From assembly GCA_964452415.1 (NCBI GenBank), contig CAYVME010000001.1, positions 8,128 through 72,127 of the forward strand: a stretch of DNA of 64,000 nucleotides, written 5' to 3'. The notes under the pieces are model-generated. The model had not been told where the DNA came from. It saw only the letters and a program-made list of their open reading frames with translations, and did not search any database. Source of the stretch: UBA12068 sp964452415 (GTDB taxonomy: Bacteria > Patescibacteriota > Minisyncoccia > Moranbacterales > GWC2-37-73). Of the stretch, positions 34,649 to 42,333 are shown one piece after another. How positions within the stretch are numbered: the stretch's first letter is position 1; each line of letters opens with the position of its first letter. Both the position numbers and the translations under genes were made by a program.

Positions 34649-35101
34649 CTATTTTCGAATCTTTTCGGCGGTTTTCACCAGGGATTCATTGTCGGCAAGC
34701 TTTGCGTCATGCGATGAAATATAGCCAGGGTATTTTTCAAAATATGTTTCGATGTCGCTGTGAACAGCTTCCCATTTTTCTTGTTTCGTTCCATGCATCG
34801 GAAAAAGTTTGGCATGCACATGATCAACCCCAAAGCCTTCGAAAACCAAAGCTGTTCTTCCCACATCTTCAAATTTAGAATCGATAAGCTTGGCAACAGT
34901 TCGCGCAGCCTCAATCAACTCGCATCGCACATCCTGAGGCAAATCAAAAACATAGCTTGAATAATGTTTTTTGGGAATCACCACGCTGACACCTTCGGTG
35001 TTTGGAAAAATTGAAAGGAAGGCCAAAAAGTTTTCATCTTCCCAAATCTTGTGACTTGGAATTTCTCCTGCAACAATTTTACAAAAAATACAATCGTTCA
35101 T
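34649..35101 (-). CDS. HIT-family nucleotide hydrolase/transferase
   Basis: 150 residues. Begins CIFCKIVAGEIPSHKIWED, with the CxxC typical of Hint-type proteins. The catalytic histidine triad region is GVDHVHAKLFPMHG, where the last position differs from the standard HxHxHxx (Lys-Leu-Phe after the second His), as in some Fhit-like bacterial members. It acts on nucleoside monophosphate derivatives. It lies 27 bp downstream of glyS and is presumably read from the T-box-controlled transcript. Confidence 0.9.
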   Translation of the reverse strand: MNDCIFCKIVAGEIPSHKIWEDENFLAFLSIFPNTEGVSVVIPKKHYSSYVFDLPQDVRCELIEAARTVAKLIDSKFEDVGRTALVFEGFGVDHVHAKLFPMHGTKQEKWEAVHSDIETYFEKYPGYISSHDAKLADNESLVKTAEKIRK

Positions 35102-35128
35102 ATTTTTTTGTTTAAAAAATATTTCTTA

Positions 35129-36505
35129 TTATTTCAATTTTTCAGCGAAGAATTTTGGAAGCTCTGCGATTGCAATTCTTTCCTGCTCCATGGTATCGCG
35201 ATCTCGCACTGTCACTGTTTGATTTTCAAGCGAATCAAAATCAACGGTCACGCAATATGGTGTTCCGATTTCATCTTGTCGGCGATATCTTTTTCCAACA
35301 TTTCCATTGTCATCAAATTCGCACATGAAATCCTCACTGAGATTTGCAAAAATTTCTTTGGCCTTGGCAACAAGCTCAGGCTTGTTTTTCATCAGCGGGA
35401 AAACTGCAACTTTGATCGGTGCCACAGCGCTTGGAAATTTCAAAACAATTCTTTCTTCCCCACCTTCCAAAGTTTCTTCAGTGTAACCTGCGCAAATCGC
35501 AGTCAAAATCAAACGATCCAAGCCAACAGTCGGCTCAAGCACATGCGGAGTGTATCTTTCATTTGTCACAGCATCAAAATATTCAAGTTTTTGTCCTGAG
35601 AATTTTGAGTGCTGAGTCAAATCAAAATCACCGCGATGTGCCAATCCGAAAAGTTCGCCAAATCCAAATGGAAAATTGTATTCAGTATCAATGGTCTTTT
35701 TTGAATAGTGAGAAAGTTTGGCTTTTGGATGTTCATATCTTCGAAGATCTTCTTTCTTGGCGCCAAGTGAAAGGGCAAATTCTTCTTGTTCGTCCAACCA
35801 TTTTTCAAACAAAGGTTCCCAATCAGTTTCAGGCTTGATGAAATATTCAATTTCCATTTGTTCAAATTCTCTAATTCGGAAGATGAAGTTTCGAGCCACG
35901 ATTTCATTTCGAAAAGCTTTTCCGATTTGCGCAATTCCAAAGGGAATTTTCACGCGCATTGAATCAACCACATTTTTGTAGTCTGAAAAAATTGCACCAG
36001 CAGTTTCCGGTCGAAGATAGATTGGTCCCTCCACACCATTCATTTCAGTTTGAAACATTTGAGAAATGTTTCGCACCTCAGTCCAATCAGATCCTCCACA
36101 CTCAGGACATTTGAGTCCGGCTTGCAAAGTCTTGGTCATTCTTTCCAATTCTCCCTCCATGTCTTCACCCGTCAGTTCTTTGACCACATGATCAGCACGA
36201 AATCTTTTCTGACATTTTTTGCAATCAACTGAAGCATCATTGAATCCTCCAACATGTCCAGAAGCTTCCCAAAGTTTGGTGTTGAGCAAAATTGGTCCAT
36301 CCATTCCGATGATGTCTTCGCGTTTTTGCACGAATTTTTTCCACCACATCTTTTTGATGTTGTTTTTCAGTTCTGCTCCATATGGACCATAGCTATATGA
36401 ATTTGCAAGTCCTCCATAAATCTCAGAGGTCGGAAAAACAAATCCCCTTCTTTTGCAAAATGAAACGATTTTCTCCATTCGATTGTCCTTTTTTTCTTCA
36501 GCCAT
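35129..36505 (-). CDS. glyS: Glycyl-tRNA synthetase, single-chain (alpha2) type
   Basis: 458 residues beginning MAEEKKDNRMEKIVSFCKRRGFVFPTSEIYGGL. This is the alpha2 class II GlyRS, not the bacterial alpha/beta form. The substrate segment YSYGPYGAELKNNI, motif 2 FRNEIVARNFIFRIREFEQMEIEYF and motif 3 PTVGLDRLILTAI are present, as is a zinc-ribbon-like CKKCQKRFRAD...CPECGGSD. The frame extends upstream to 36694 but that part is the T-box leader, so ATG 36505 is the start. Its expression should respond to uncharged tRNA-Gly. Confidence 0.96.
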   Translation of the reverse strand: MAEEKKDNRMEKIVSFCKRRGFVFPTSEIYGGLANSYSYGPYGAELKNNIKKMWWKKFVQKREDIIGMDGPILLNTKLWEASGHVGGFNDASVDCKKCQKRFRADHVVKELTGEDMEGELERMTKTLQAGLKCPECGGSDWTEVRNISQMFQTEMNGVEGPIYLRPETAGAIFSDYKNVVDSMRVKIPFGIAQIGKAFRNEIVARNFIFRIREFEQMEIEYFIKPETDWEPLFEKWLDEQEEFALSLGAKKEDLRRYEHPKAKLSHYSKKTIDTEYNFPFGFGELFGLAHRGDFDLTQHSKFSGQKLEYFDAVTNERYTPHVLEPTVGLDRLILTAICAGYTEETLEGGEERIVLKFPSAVAPIKVAVFPLMKNKPELVAKAKEIFANLSEDFMCEFDDNGNVGKRYRRQDEIGTPYCVTVDFDSLENQTVTVRDRDTMEQERIAIAELPKFFAEKLK

Positions 36506-36529
36506 ATGTTTAAAATAAAAATTATTAGA

Positions 36530-36698
36530 AAAACAAAAAACTCGTCCTGAACATATCAATTGCTTGATATATTCGGGACGAGTTTCAATTACCCGCGGTT
36601 CCACCCGATTTCCCACCTCTTCGGCAGGCATCTTTATGCGAGGCGATTTTCCTTTATATAAGGGAAAAGGTGCCAACCTCTTCATCTCACTCACATAG
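36530..36698 (-). ncRNA. T-box riboswitch (glycine) controlling glyS
   Basis: The T-box sequence GGGTGGAACCGCGGG is at 36605-36591 on the minus strand, 3' of a short stem I whose base pairs as ATGTGAG with CTCGCAT. A GGC glycine codon (36674-36672) lies in the internal loop of stem I at the specifier position. The terminator hairpin is ACTCGTCCCGAATAT...GTTCAGGACGAGT followed by TTTTTT (36583-36535). Stem I is only about 65 nt, shorter than in Firmicutes glyQS leaders. Uncharged tRNA-Gly would stabilise the antiterminator and allow transcription of glyS. Confidence 0.92.
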
Positions 36699-36702
36699 CT
36701 AC

Positions 36703-36731
36703 ATTATACTCCTTTTGAAGCCGAAAGTCAA
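36703..36731 (-). promoter_or_regulatory. Promoter of the T-box-glyS unit
   Basis: Minus strand TTGACT, 17 bp, TATAAT; start predicted near 36696. It is back to back with the plus-strand helicase promoter (36739-36767). Confidence 0.85.
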
Positions 36732-36738
36732 TAACCCC

Positions 36739-36767
36739 TTGACAACCAGGCATATTCATACTACAAT
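36739..36767 (+). promoter_or_regulatory. Promoter of the DEAD-box helicase gene
   Basis: TTGACA, 17 bp, TACAAT. The transcript would have an untranslated leader of about 159 nt before the ATG at 36933. Confidence 0.8.
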
Positions 36768-36773
36768 TGATTT

Positions 36774-36932
36774 TTATGTTAATACCTTCAGTTGTTAGGT
36801 CATCAAGCGTATCTATACATAAAATTTGTTCTCTGCCTCACCTGCTAGTGAGCTTAGGATAAAAATTTAATTTTTTATGTATACGATTCTTGCTTGGAAG
36901 CTTCTTCCCAGTTTGTTTTGTTTAAAATATAC
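36774..36932 (+). promoter_or_regulatory. Long structured 5' leader of the helicase mRNA
   Basis: TATACATAAAA (36814-36824) pairs with TTTTATGTATA (36873-36883), enclosing a CTCAC/GTGAG hairpin. The start codon has no Shine-Dalgarno sequence. Long folded leaders are known for cold-inducible DEAD-box helicases such as csdA, where the leader controls stability or translation; a similar role here is inferred. Confidence 0.5.
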
Positions 36933-38159
36933 ATGCATAGCAGAAACTTTAAGGCGGGTTCTTCGCGCCCACCTCGCTCAAGAGCGCCATTTCAAGGCGG
37001 AAAGAAAAACCCATTCAACAATGGTGGTGGAGGCGGTCGCAAAAAACGCTTCACTGGAAACTTCATCGATATCTCAAGATTCATCAACAAGGCAGCTCCT
37101 CAAGTTGCCGAAGAAAAATATGTGCCAGACACAATTTTTGCTGATTTCAAAATTGAGGAATCAATCAAGAAAAATATTGCAGCTCGTGGATTTGAGCATC
37201 CAACTCCAATTCAAGACAAAACCATCCCCCACATTTTGGCAGGGAAAGATTTGATTGGACTTGCCAACACTGGAACTGGAAAAACTGGAGCATTCCTTCT
37301 TCCGATGCTGGACAAGATTATCAAAAACCCAAGCGAGAAATTGTTGGTGGTTGTGCCAACTCGAGAATTGGCCATTCAGATTCAAGAAGAATTCCGCGCT
37401 TTTGCTGCTGGACTTCGCATCGGATCAGTGGTAGTGGTCGGTGGAGCAAACATTCGAAGCCAAATTGAATGTCTTCGCAGTCGGTACAATGTTGTAATCG
37501 GAACTCCAGGACGACTCAAAGATTTGATTCAACGAAAAAATTTGCACCTCAATCAATTTGCAAATGTGGTTCTTGATGAAGCTGACCGAATGCTCGACAT
37601 GGGATTCATGCCTGATGTTCGATATCTTCTTTCATTGGTGAAACCAGAAAGACAGACATTGTTTTTCTCTGCCACACTTGCGCCTGAAATTGAAAGATTG
37701 ATTCAGGAATTTTTGAAAGACCCTGTGAAAATTTCCATCAAGACCCGAGAAACTTCTGCCAACATCGACCAAGATGTTGTTCGAGTGAAACCAGGTGAAG
37801 ACAAAATTGAAGTTCTTCAAGATCTTCTTCGCAAAGCTCACTTCTCAAAAGTTTTGATTTTCTCTCGAACCAAACACGGAGCAGAAAAACTTTCAATCAT
37901 TTTGAGCAAGAACGGATTCAAAGCTCAGTCAATTCATGGAGACAAATCTCACGCCAAAAGACAAAAAGCTTTGAAACTTTTCAAGGAAAACTATGTTGAA
38001 ATTTTGGTGGCAACTGATGTGGCCGCTCGTGGATTGGACATCCCTGATGTTTCTCATGTGATCAACTTCGATGTTCCTGCAACATATGACGACTATGTCC
38101 ACCGAATCGGAAGAACCGGACGCGCCGGCAAAACCGGAACCGCGCTGACATTTGTGTAG
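36933..38159 (+). CDS. DEAD-box RNA helicase
   Basis: 408 residues from ATG 36933. The basic, Gly/Arg-rich N-terminus (SSRPPRSRAPFQGGKKNPF, then a run of glycines) may bind RNA. Helicase motifs: Q motif GFEHPTPIQDKTIP, I ANTGTGKT, Ia PTRELA, Ib TPGR, II DEAD, III SAT, IV VLIFSRT, V ARGLD, VI HRIGRTGRAG. There is no C-terminal extension beyond GTALTFV, so it lacks the RNA-binding domains of DbpA or CsdA. It remodels RNA, probably in ribosome assembly or mRNA decay. It is a rare plus-strand core gene here and has a long leader. Confidence 0.95.
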   Translation: MHSRNFKAGSSRPPRSRAPFQGGKKNPFNNGGGGGRKKRFTGNFIDISRFINKAAPQVAEEKYVPDTIFADFKIEESIKKNIAARGFEHPTPIQDKTIPHILAGKDLIGLANTGTGKTGAFLLPMLDKIIKNPSEKLLVVVPTRELAIQIQEEFRAFAAGLRIGSVVVVGGANIRSQIECLRSRYNVVIGTPGRLKDLIQRKNLHLNQFANVVLDEADRMLDMGFMPDVRYLLSLVKPERQTLFFSATLAPEIERLIQEFLKDPVKISIKTRETSANIDQDVVRVKPGEDKIEVLQDLLRKAHFSKVLIFSRTKHGAEKLSIILSKNGFKAQSIHGDKSHAKRQKALKLFKENYVEILVATDVAARGLDIPDVSHVINFDVPATYDDYVHRIGRTGRAGKTGTALTFV

Positions 38160-38162
38160 AAT

Positions 38163-38190
38163 AGCTTACAGCTTATAGCTTGCAGCTTAT
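38163..38190 (+). repeat. Heptad array, AGCTTAY type
   Basis: Four direct 7-bp units: AGCTTAC, AGCTTAT, AGCTTGC, AGCTTAT, immediately after the helicase stop codon. Related arrays ending in AGCT are at 41179-41206 and 48136-48163. Confidence 0.8.
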
Positions 38191-38195
38191 AATTT

Positions 38196-38226
38196 AAAAA
38201 CGAGACTTTTTTGGTCTCGTTTTTTT
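38196..38226 (+). terminator. Terminator of the helicase gene
   Basis: AAAACGAGAC and GTCTCGTTTT around a 7-nt loop, followed by T residues. It also separates this gene from the convergent parB gene. Confidence 0.9.
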
Positions 38227-38238
38227 GTTTGTGATTTT

Positions 38239-39174
38239 TTAATGTGAAAATTTTTCAAGCAATGAATCCAAATCTTCCTTGGAATAATATTCGATCACAA
38301 TTTTTCCGCCACCTCCAGACTTTGTCACTTTCACTTTTGTTCCAAGCGCGCCAACCAACATGTTTTCAAGTTCGCTGAGTTCCGGATCGGAAACTTTTTT
38401 TCCAGCATAGGTTTTGGTTGAAATTTCCCTGGTTTTTTCTTCGATTTGTCTGACAGTCAAACTATTTTTCAAAATCAATTCATACAAAGCTCTTTGTTTT
38501 TCAGGATTTTCAATTGAAAGAATTGCTTTGGCATGTCCTTCAGTTATTTTCCCATCAATCAAACCTTTTTGAATTTCAATCGGCAAAGTTAGGAGTCTCA
38601 TCTTGTTGGCAACCAAACTTCGGCTCTTACCCATTTTCACTGCAACTTCCTCCTGGCTGAATTGAAAATCATCAGCCAATTTCTGATAAGCCTTTCCTTC
38701 CTCGATTGCATTAAGATCATGACGTTGAACATTTTCAATGATTGCCAATTCCAATTTCTGAAGCTCGGAAGCTTCACGAATAATCACTGGAACTTTTTTG
38801 AGTCCTGCAAGTTTTGAAGCTTGAAAGCGTCGCTCGCCTGCGATCAATTCATACAAATTTCCTTTTCGAGTCACAATCAATGGCTGGATGACTCCGTGCA
38901 TCTTGATCGATTGAGAAAGATTCTGCAGTTTTTCATCGTCAAAAAGATTTCTTGGCTGATGAGGATTGGCCACGATTTGATTGACATCAACCTCAATCAC
39001 AAAATTGTCACCACGAATTGAATCATCACTTGCACTCACCGTGCGCTTGGCAAATTCCTCAGCATTTTGGAATGTTTGAGGCTGAGTTTGAGCTTGATCT
39101 TGCGCTTGATTTTGTGATTGCTTGTTTGGAATAAGTGAAGAAAGTCCTCTTCCAAGACCGAATTGTTGAGTCAT
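38239..39174 (-). CDS. parB: Chromosome-partitioning protein ParB
   Basis: 311 residues. The N-terminal GLGRGLSSLIP binds ParA. The CTPase/parS-clamp domain shows IVANPHQPRNLFDDEKLQNLSQSIKMHGVIQPLIV and YELIAGERRFQASKLAGL. Next is the HTH (FQFSQEEVAVKMGKSRSLVANKMRLLTLP) and a C-terminal dimerisation domain. A Gln-rich linker (residues 18-36) follows the ParA-binding tip. It loads on parS sites near the origin and recruits ParA and SMC, consistent with scpAB in the same region. I did not see a canonical parS palindrome in the window. Confidence 0.95.
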   Translation of the reverse strand: MTQQFGLGRGLSSLIPNKQSQNQAQDQAQTQPQTFQNAEEFAKRTVSASDDSIRGDNFVIEVDVNQIVANPHQPRNLFDDEKLQNLSQSIKMHGVIQPLIVTRKGNLYELIAGERRFQASKLAGLKKVPVIIREASELQKLELAIIENVQRHDLNAIEEGKAYQKLADDFQFSQEEVAVKMGKSRSLVANKMRLLTLPIEIQKGLIDGKITEGHAKAILSIENPEKQRALYELILKNSLTVRQIEEKTREISTKTYAGKKVSDPELSELENMLVGALGTKVKVTKSGGGGKIVIEYYSKEDLDSLLEKFSH

Positions 39175-39270
39175 AATTCAAATAGTTAGAAATTTTTTAT
39201 TATCTAGTGAAACGAGCGAAATGATTCGTCAGCAGACGAGCATTTCCGAGTGAGCGACGATAACAAAAGG

Positions 39271-39333
39271 TTTGATACCTCGAGGCTTGCCTCGAAAGCC
39301 CAAAGGGTCCAGGGCTTGCCCTGGGGTATTAAA
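39271..39333. repeat. Cloverleaf-like palindromic element between parA and parB
   Basis: A 63-bp element closes with TTTGATACC and GGTATTAAA (9 bp with one G-T). Inside are two stems with identical CTTG loops, TCGAGG-CTTG-CCTCGA and CCAGGG-CTTG-CCCTGG, and a small CCC/GGG stem between them. The fold would be a three-armed junction on either strand. Its function is unknown. It could be a dispersed extragenic palindrome. Confidence 0.7.
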
Positions 39334-39341
39334 CTCTTTTA

Positions 39342-40130
39342 TTACATTGCGTTTTTTATTTTCTCCGCGTCATCTCTCTCAATCATCTCCTTGACCAAAT
39401 TTTTGTATGACCTTGCACCCTTAGAAAGACCATCGAAACTCAAGATTGATTTTCCATAACTTGGGGCCTCAGCGAGACGAACACTGCGAGGAATAACACT
39501 ATCGAAAACATGTCCCGGAAAATGATTTCTCATTTCCTTGACCACCTGTCTGGCAAGTCTGTTTCTTCTGTCATACATCGTGAGCACCGCTCCCATAATT
39601 TTCAGATTTGGTTGCAGATGTTTTTGAACAAGCTCAATTGTTTCCAAGAGCTGACTGAGTCCCTCAAGAGCATAGTATTCAGTCTGAACGGGAATTAGAA
39701 CCGCATCACTGGCCACAAGACCATTGATCGTGAGAAGTCCCAAACTTGGCGGACTATCAATGATAATGTAGTCATAGTCAGTTCTCACCTGGCGAAGCAC
39801 ATCATACAATTTAAATTCTCGATTGTCAAAATGGACCATTTCAACTCCAGCCCCCGCCAAATCTTGCGAACTTGGCAAAAGATCATGACCGGCGTCATGC
39901 ATTCGAATGATCACATTTCTTGGGTGTTCTCCTCCAACCAAAGTGCTGTACAATCCCTTTTCCAAATTGCGCACATCAAGTCCAAGCCCAGAGGAAGCAT
40001 TTCCTTGCGGATCAAGATCAACCAAAAGCACCAATTTCCCAAAACTGGCCAGATATGTGGCGATATTGATGGCGGTCGTGGTCTTGCCCACACCACCCTT
40101 TTGATTTATAAGTGAAATTATCTTAGCCAT
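39342..40130 (-). CDS. parA: Chromosome-partitioning ATPase ParA (Soj)
   Basis: 262 residues of the deviant Walker family. KGGVGKTTTAINIATYLA is the P-loop with the signature Lys; LVDLDPQGNASSG and YIIIDSPPSLGLLTINGL are the Walker A' and B motifs. It forms ATP-dependent DNA-bound dimers that move ParB-parS complexes. The length is that of chromosomal Soj without an N-terminal repressor domain. The 167 bp to parB contain a cloverleaf-like palindrome, so the two genes may not be coupled translationally. Confidence 0.96.
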   Translation of the reverse strand: MAKIISLINQKGGVGKTTTAINIATYLASFGKLVLLVDLDPQGNASSGLGLDVRNLEKGLYSTLVGGEHPRNVIIRMHDAGHDLLPSSQDLAGAGVEMVHFDNREFKLYDVLRQVRTDYDYIIIDSPPSLGLLTINGLVASDAVLIPVQTEYYALEGLSQLLETIELVQKHLQPNLKIMGAVLTMYDRRNRLARQVVKEMRNHFPGHVFDSVIPRSVRLAEAPSYGKSILSFDGLSKGARSYKNLVKEMIERDDAEKIKNAM

Positions 40131-40235
40131 CTATTTTTATTGTAATACTGATAAATTGTTACATTATTTTTCAGATTCAAAACAAAATCCATGGCATTTA
40201 ACAATATAGCCATATGACAATGTAATGATAGCACA

Positions 40236-40264
40236 TTGACAATTCCTTTTCAATATACTATCAT
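40236..40264 (+). promoter_or_regulatory. Promoter of tRNA-Leu and the following endonuclease gene
   Basis: TTGACA, 17 bp, TATCAT, about 35 bp upstream of the tRNA. Confidence 0.65.
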
Positions 40265-40298
40265 TTATAAGTAAAAAGGCTCCAGATGGCCATAATAT

Positions 40299-40382
40299 GC
40301 CCGGGTGATGGAATTGGTATTCATGCGCGACTCAAAATCGTGTGGCAGTAATGTCGTGGGAGTTCGAGTCTCCCCCCGGGCA
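40299..40382 (+). tRNA. tRNA-Leu(CAA)
   Basis: An 84-nt cloverleaf. Acceptor stem GCCCGGG/CCCGGGC, D-arm with GGUAUUCAUG, anticodon stem CGCGA/UCGUG with loop CUCAAAA (anticodon CAA), long variable arm (UGGCAGUAAUGUCGU) typical of class II tRNAs, and the T-loop GUUCGAGUC. The discriminator is A, as needed for Leu. The 3' CCA is not fully encoded (A-CA follows). No intron interrupts it. An endonuclease gene begins 16 bp downstream. Confidence 0.95.
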
Positions 40383-40398
40383 CATCAACAAAAACAAA

Positions 40399-40965
40399 AT
40401 GGATAAAAACAACCTTGCATACCTTGTTGGTGTTGCGATGGGTGATGGAAATTTATCAAACCCAAATGGAAGAGCTGTGCGTCTTCGGGTTACTTGTGAC
40501 AAAAAATACAAAAAATTGATTGATAATATAATTTCATCAATCAGTAAACTTCTTCCAAACAATAAAGTCAGCGAAGTTATCCGAAAGGATAATTGCACAG
40601 ATATAAGTTGTTATTCAAATAAGTGGGAAAATTTTCTTGGCTGGAGTGCAAAAGGAGGTTCGAAAGAAAAACAAGAAATAACCATTCCCGAATGGATAAA
40701 GAAAAATGAGAAATATTCCATATCATGTCTGAAAGGATTATTCGAAACTGATGGATCAATTTATACTGACAGAAAATATTTGATGGCAAATTTTGTAACG
40801 ATAATACCAACATTGGCAGCTGATGTCATGGAAATAATAACAGGTCTCGGATTCAAGCCAAATATGCAATTGCGTAAAGAAAAAAATGAAAAAATAAAGC
40901 ATACTATCAGAATATCCAAAGATACTGAAGAGTTTATAAAACTAGTAAATATAGATAAAAGTTAA
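40399..40965 (+). CDS. LAGLIDADG homing endonuclease, free-standing
   Basis: 188 residues from ATG 40399. Two LAGLIDADG-type helices are visible: LAYLVGVAMGDG (residues 5-16) and LKGLFETDGSI (about 97-107), each ending in the catalytic acidic residue, so the protein can act as a monomer with two pseudo-symmetric halves. It is not inside an intron or intein. It starts 16 bp after the tRNA-Leu gene and has no Shine-Dalgarno sequence. Processing of the tRNA 3' end would leave a nearly leaderless mRNA. The likely target is the tRNA-Leu gene or its neighbourhood (inference). Confidence 0.85.
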   Translation: MDKNNLAYLVGVAMGDGNLSNPNGRAVRLRVTCDKKYKKLIDNIISSISKLLPNNKVSEVIRKDNCTDISCYSNKWENFLGWSAKGGSKEKQEITIPEWIKKNEKYSISCLKGLFETDGSIYTDRKYLMANFVTIIPTLAADVMEIITGLGFKPNMQLRKEKNEKIKHTIRISKDTEEFIKLVNIDKS

Positions 40966-40996
40966 AATTGAACCTTAACAATATAAGGAGAATTTC

Positions 40997-41119
40997 ATGG
41001 AAAATTGTATAAATGAAATTTATAAAGCCATCAAAGAGAACAAAGTAACCACGCAAGATTCTCCATTTATACACACCGACACACATGCTTATCTTGCACG
41101 AATTGAAAATATGCAATAA
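40997..41119 (+). CDS. Small 40-residue protein after the homing endonuclease
   Basis: Begins MENCINEIYKAIKENKVTTQ and ends ARIENMQ. AAGGAG (40984-40990 region) precedes the ATG with a 6-nt gap, a strong Shine-Dalgarno, unlike the endonuclease gene. It is followed at once by a terminator. No homology recognised; one helix and a His-rich segment (HTDTHAYL). The ribosome site and position support translation. Confidence 0.55.
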   Translation: MENCINEIYKAIKENKVTTQDSPFIHTDTHAYLARIENMQ

Positions 41120-41135
41120 AAGAAACTTCAAAAAA

Positions 41136-41161
41136 AGCCCGCGCTAAATGCACGGGCTTTT
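41136..41161 (+). terminator. Terminator of the tRNA-Leu/endonuclease unit
   Basis: AGCCCG and CGGGCT around an 11-nt loop, preceded by A's and followed by T's. Confidence 0.85.
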
Positions 41162-41178
41162 GAATTTTGTATTCACCT

Positions 41179-41206
41179 GCAAGCCGTACCTTGTCAGCTG
41201 TAAGCT
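41179..41206 (+). repeat. Degenerate heptad array abutting a stop codon
   Basis: Four 7-bp units: GCAAGCC, GTACCTT, GTCAGCT, GTAAGCT. The next bases form the stop codon of the minus-strand gene at 41208. It resembles the reverse complement of the array at 38163-38190. Confidence 0.55.
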
Positions 41207-41207
41207 A

Positions 41208-42206
41208 TTACACTTTTTTCTTTTTCTTGGTTGCAATTTTCACCACTCGCTTATTGATCTTTGTCATTTGACGAACCACATGAATTTTTGTTATCTTTGC
41301 TTTTCTGTCTTTGAGTGTCTTAAAAATCTTCTTAGAGAGAACGAATAAAATTCCGAAAGATGCGACAAGAAAAATGAACTTCACACCGAGAACAATGAAC
41401 ATGTTGTTTTTCACGTTTTGACTTGTTGAATTTCCTTGACCAAAAAAGCTTCCTGCAAAATTGCCTCTTTCATTTTTCTCACTCCTTTTTCCGACGGTTA
41501 CATAATCTGCAAAAATAATCTTGATGTATCCTTTGTCTTGAGCAAGTTGAGTTGGTGCTGGATAGATTGCAATTTCAGGTTTTGCTTCTGGAGATTGATC
41601 CTCTTCTGAAATATCAACATCTTCCTGAGCCGAAACTGAACTTGAAGCATCAGCGGCAGTTGCAGCCATCGGATAATAAAAATTGTTCGCTGGAATTTTT
41701 TGAGTTGACTCCTGAATAACTTGGGTTCCGATTTTTTTCAATTCAGCGAATGTCTTGTCAAAATTTACAGCTGGAATCTGCACCACCATTGAACCTTTTT
41801 TCAAATTTTTCGACGCATATGAAATGAAAGTTGCATACACGCTTCCACCATTTTTAGTGCTGGAATCTGCCACTGCTTTTTTCGCAGATTCAAGATCGCC
41901 AACAACCACAGCAATTTCTCCACTCATGAGAGCGTCCTGAGGCAAAACAAATTGATCAATTGGATCTGGCGTGACTGGGCCTGGACAATATTTGTTGCCA
42001 TATCCAGCCATGACTGAACATCTTGAATAATCTCCACCACGCATCATGCCAGCGCCATTTCCGAGTTGACGCATTCTCCAGCCAACTGAGGCAATCACCA
42101 ACAAGAAAACCATGAGTGCTATCACAGCAACCCCAATCACAAAAACTTTTTTATGTTTCGGACCAAAACCTTTGCAACAACTTTGTGAATTTTCTTTTGT
42201 TTCCAT
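41208..42206 (-). CDS. Membrane-anchored DUF4349-like protein
   Basis: 332 residues. A cytoplasmic start (METKENSQSCCKGFGPKHKK) precedes a signal-anchor helix (VFVIGVAVIALMVFLLVIASVGW). The extracellular part holds EIAVVVGDLESAKKAVADSSTKNGGSVYA...KGSMVVQIPAVNFDKTFAELKKIGTQVIQES, the pattern of DUF4349 (two strands and a helix, V-P-A-x-x-F). A linker rich in acidic residues and a second membrane helix (FIFLVASFGILFVLSKKIF) follow. The tail ends in basic residues (KIATKKKKKV). Probably an envelope protein of unknown role. Confidence 0.65.
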   Translation of the reverse strand: METKENSQSCCKGFGPKHKKVFVIGVAVIALMVFLLVIASVGWRMRQLGNGAGMMRGGDYSRCSVMAGYGNKYCPGPVTPDPIDQFVLPQDALMSGEIAVVVGDLESAKKAVADSSTKNGGSVYATFISYASKNLKKGSMVVQIPAVNFDKTFAELKKIGTQVIQESTQKIPANNFYYPMAATAADASSSVSAQEDVDISEEDQSPEAKPEIAIYPAPTQLAQDKGYIKIIFADYVTVGKRSEKNERGNFAGSFFGQGNSTSQNVKNNMFIVLGVKFIFLVASFGILFVLSKKIFKTLKDRKAKITKIHVVRQMTKINKRVVKIATKKKKKV

Positions 42207-42260
42207 ATTTTTATTTTTAATTTATCAATATGAAAATTATAGCACATTTTTATGAAAAAT

Positions 42261-42294
42261 AAAAAAAGAAGGGTATCACAAATAGTGATACCCT
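42261..42294 (-). terminator. Terminator of the carbonic anhydrase-like gene
   Basis: Minus strand GGGTATCAC, loop TATTT, GTGATACCC, then TTCTTTTTTT. A textbook intrinsic terminator 40 bp after the stop. Confidence 0.92.
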
Positions 42295-42333
42295 CAAAAT
42301 TAACACTCGCGAAAATTAACCAGCTCATTGAAT

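Noticed and set aside
35129..36694. Long glyS frame starting at 36694
   Set aside because: The first 63 codons coincide with the T-box leader and terminator; homology begins after the ATG at 36505.
38239..40298. parS site in the parAB region
   Set aside because: No match to the TGTTTCACGTGAAACA palindrome was seen here by eye.
40299..40965. Group I intron in tRNA-Leu with its own endonuclease
   Set aside because: The tRNA folds without interruption (CTCAAAA anticodon loop intact); the endonuclease gene is downstream, not inside.
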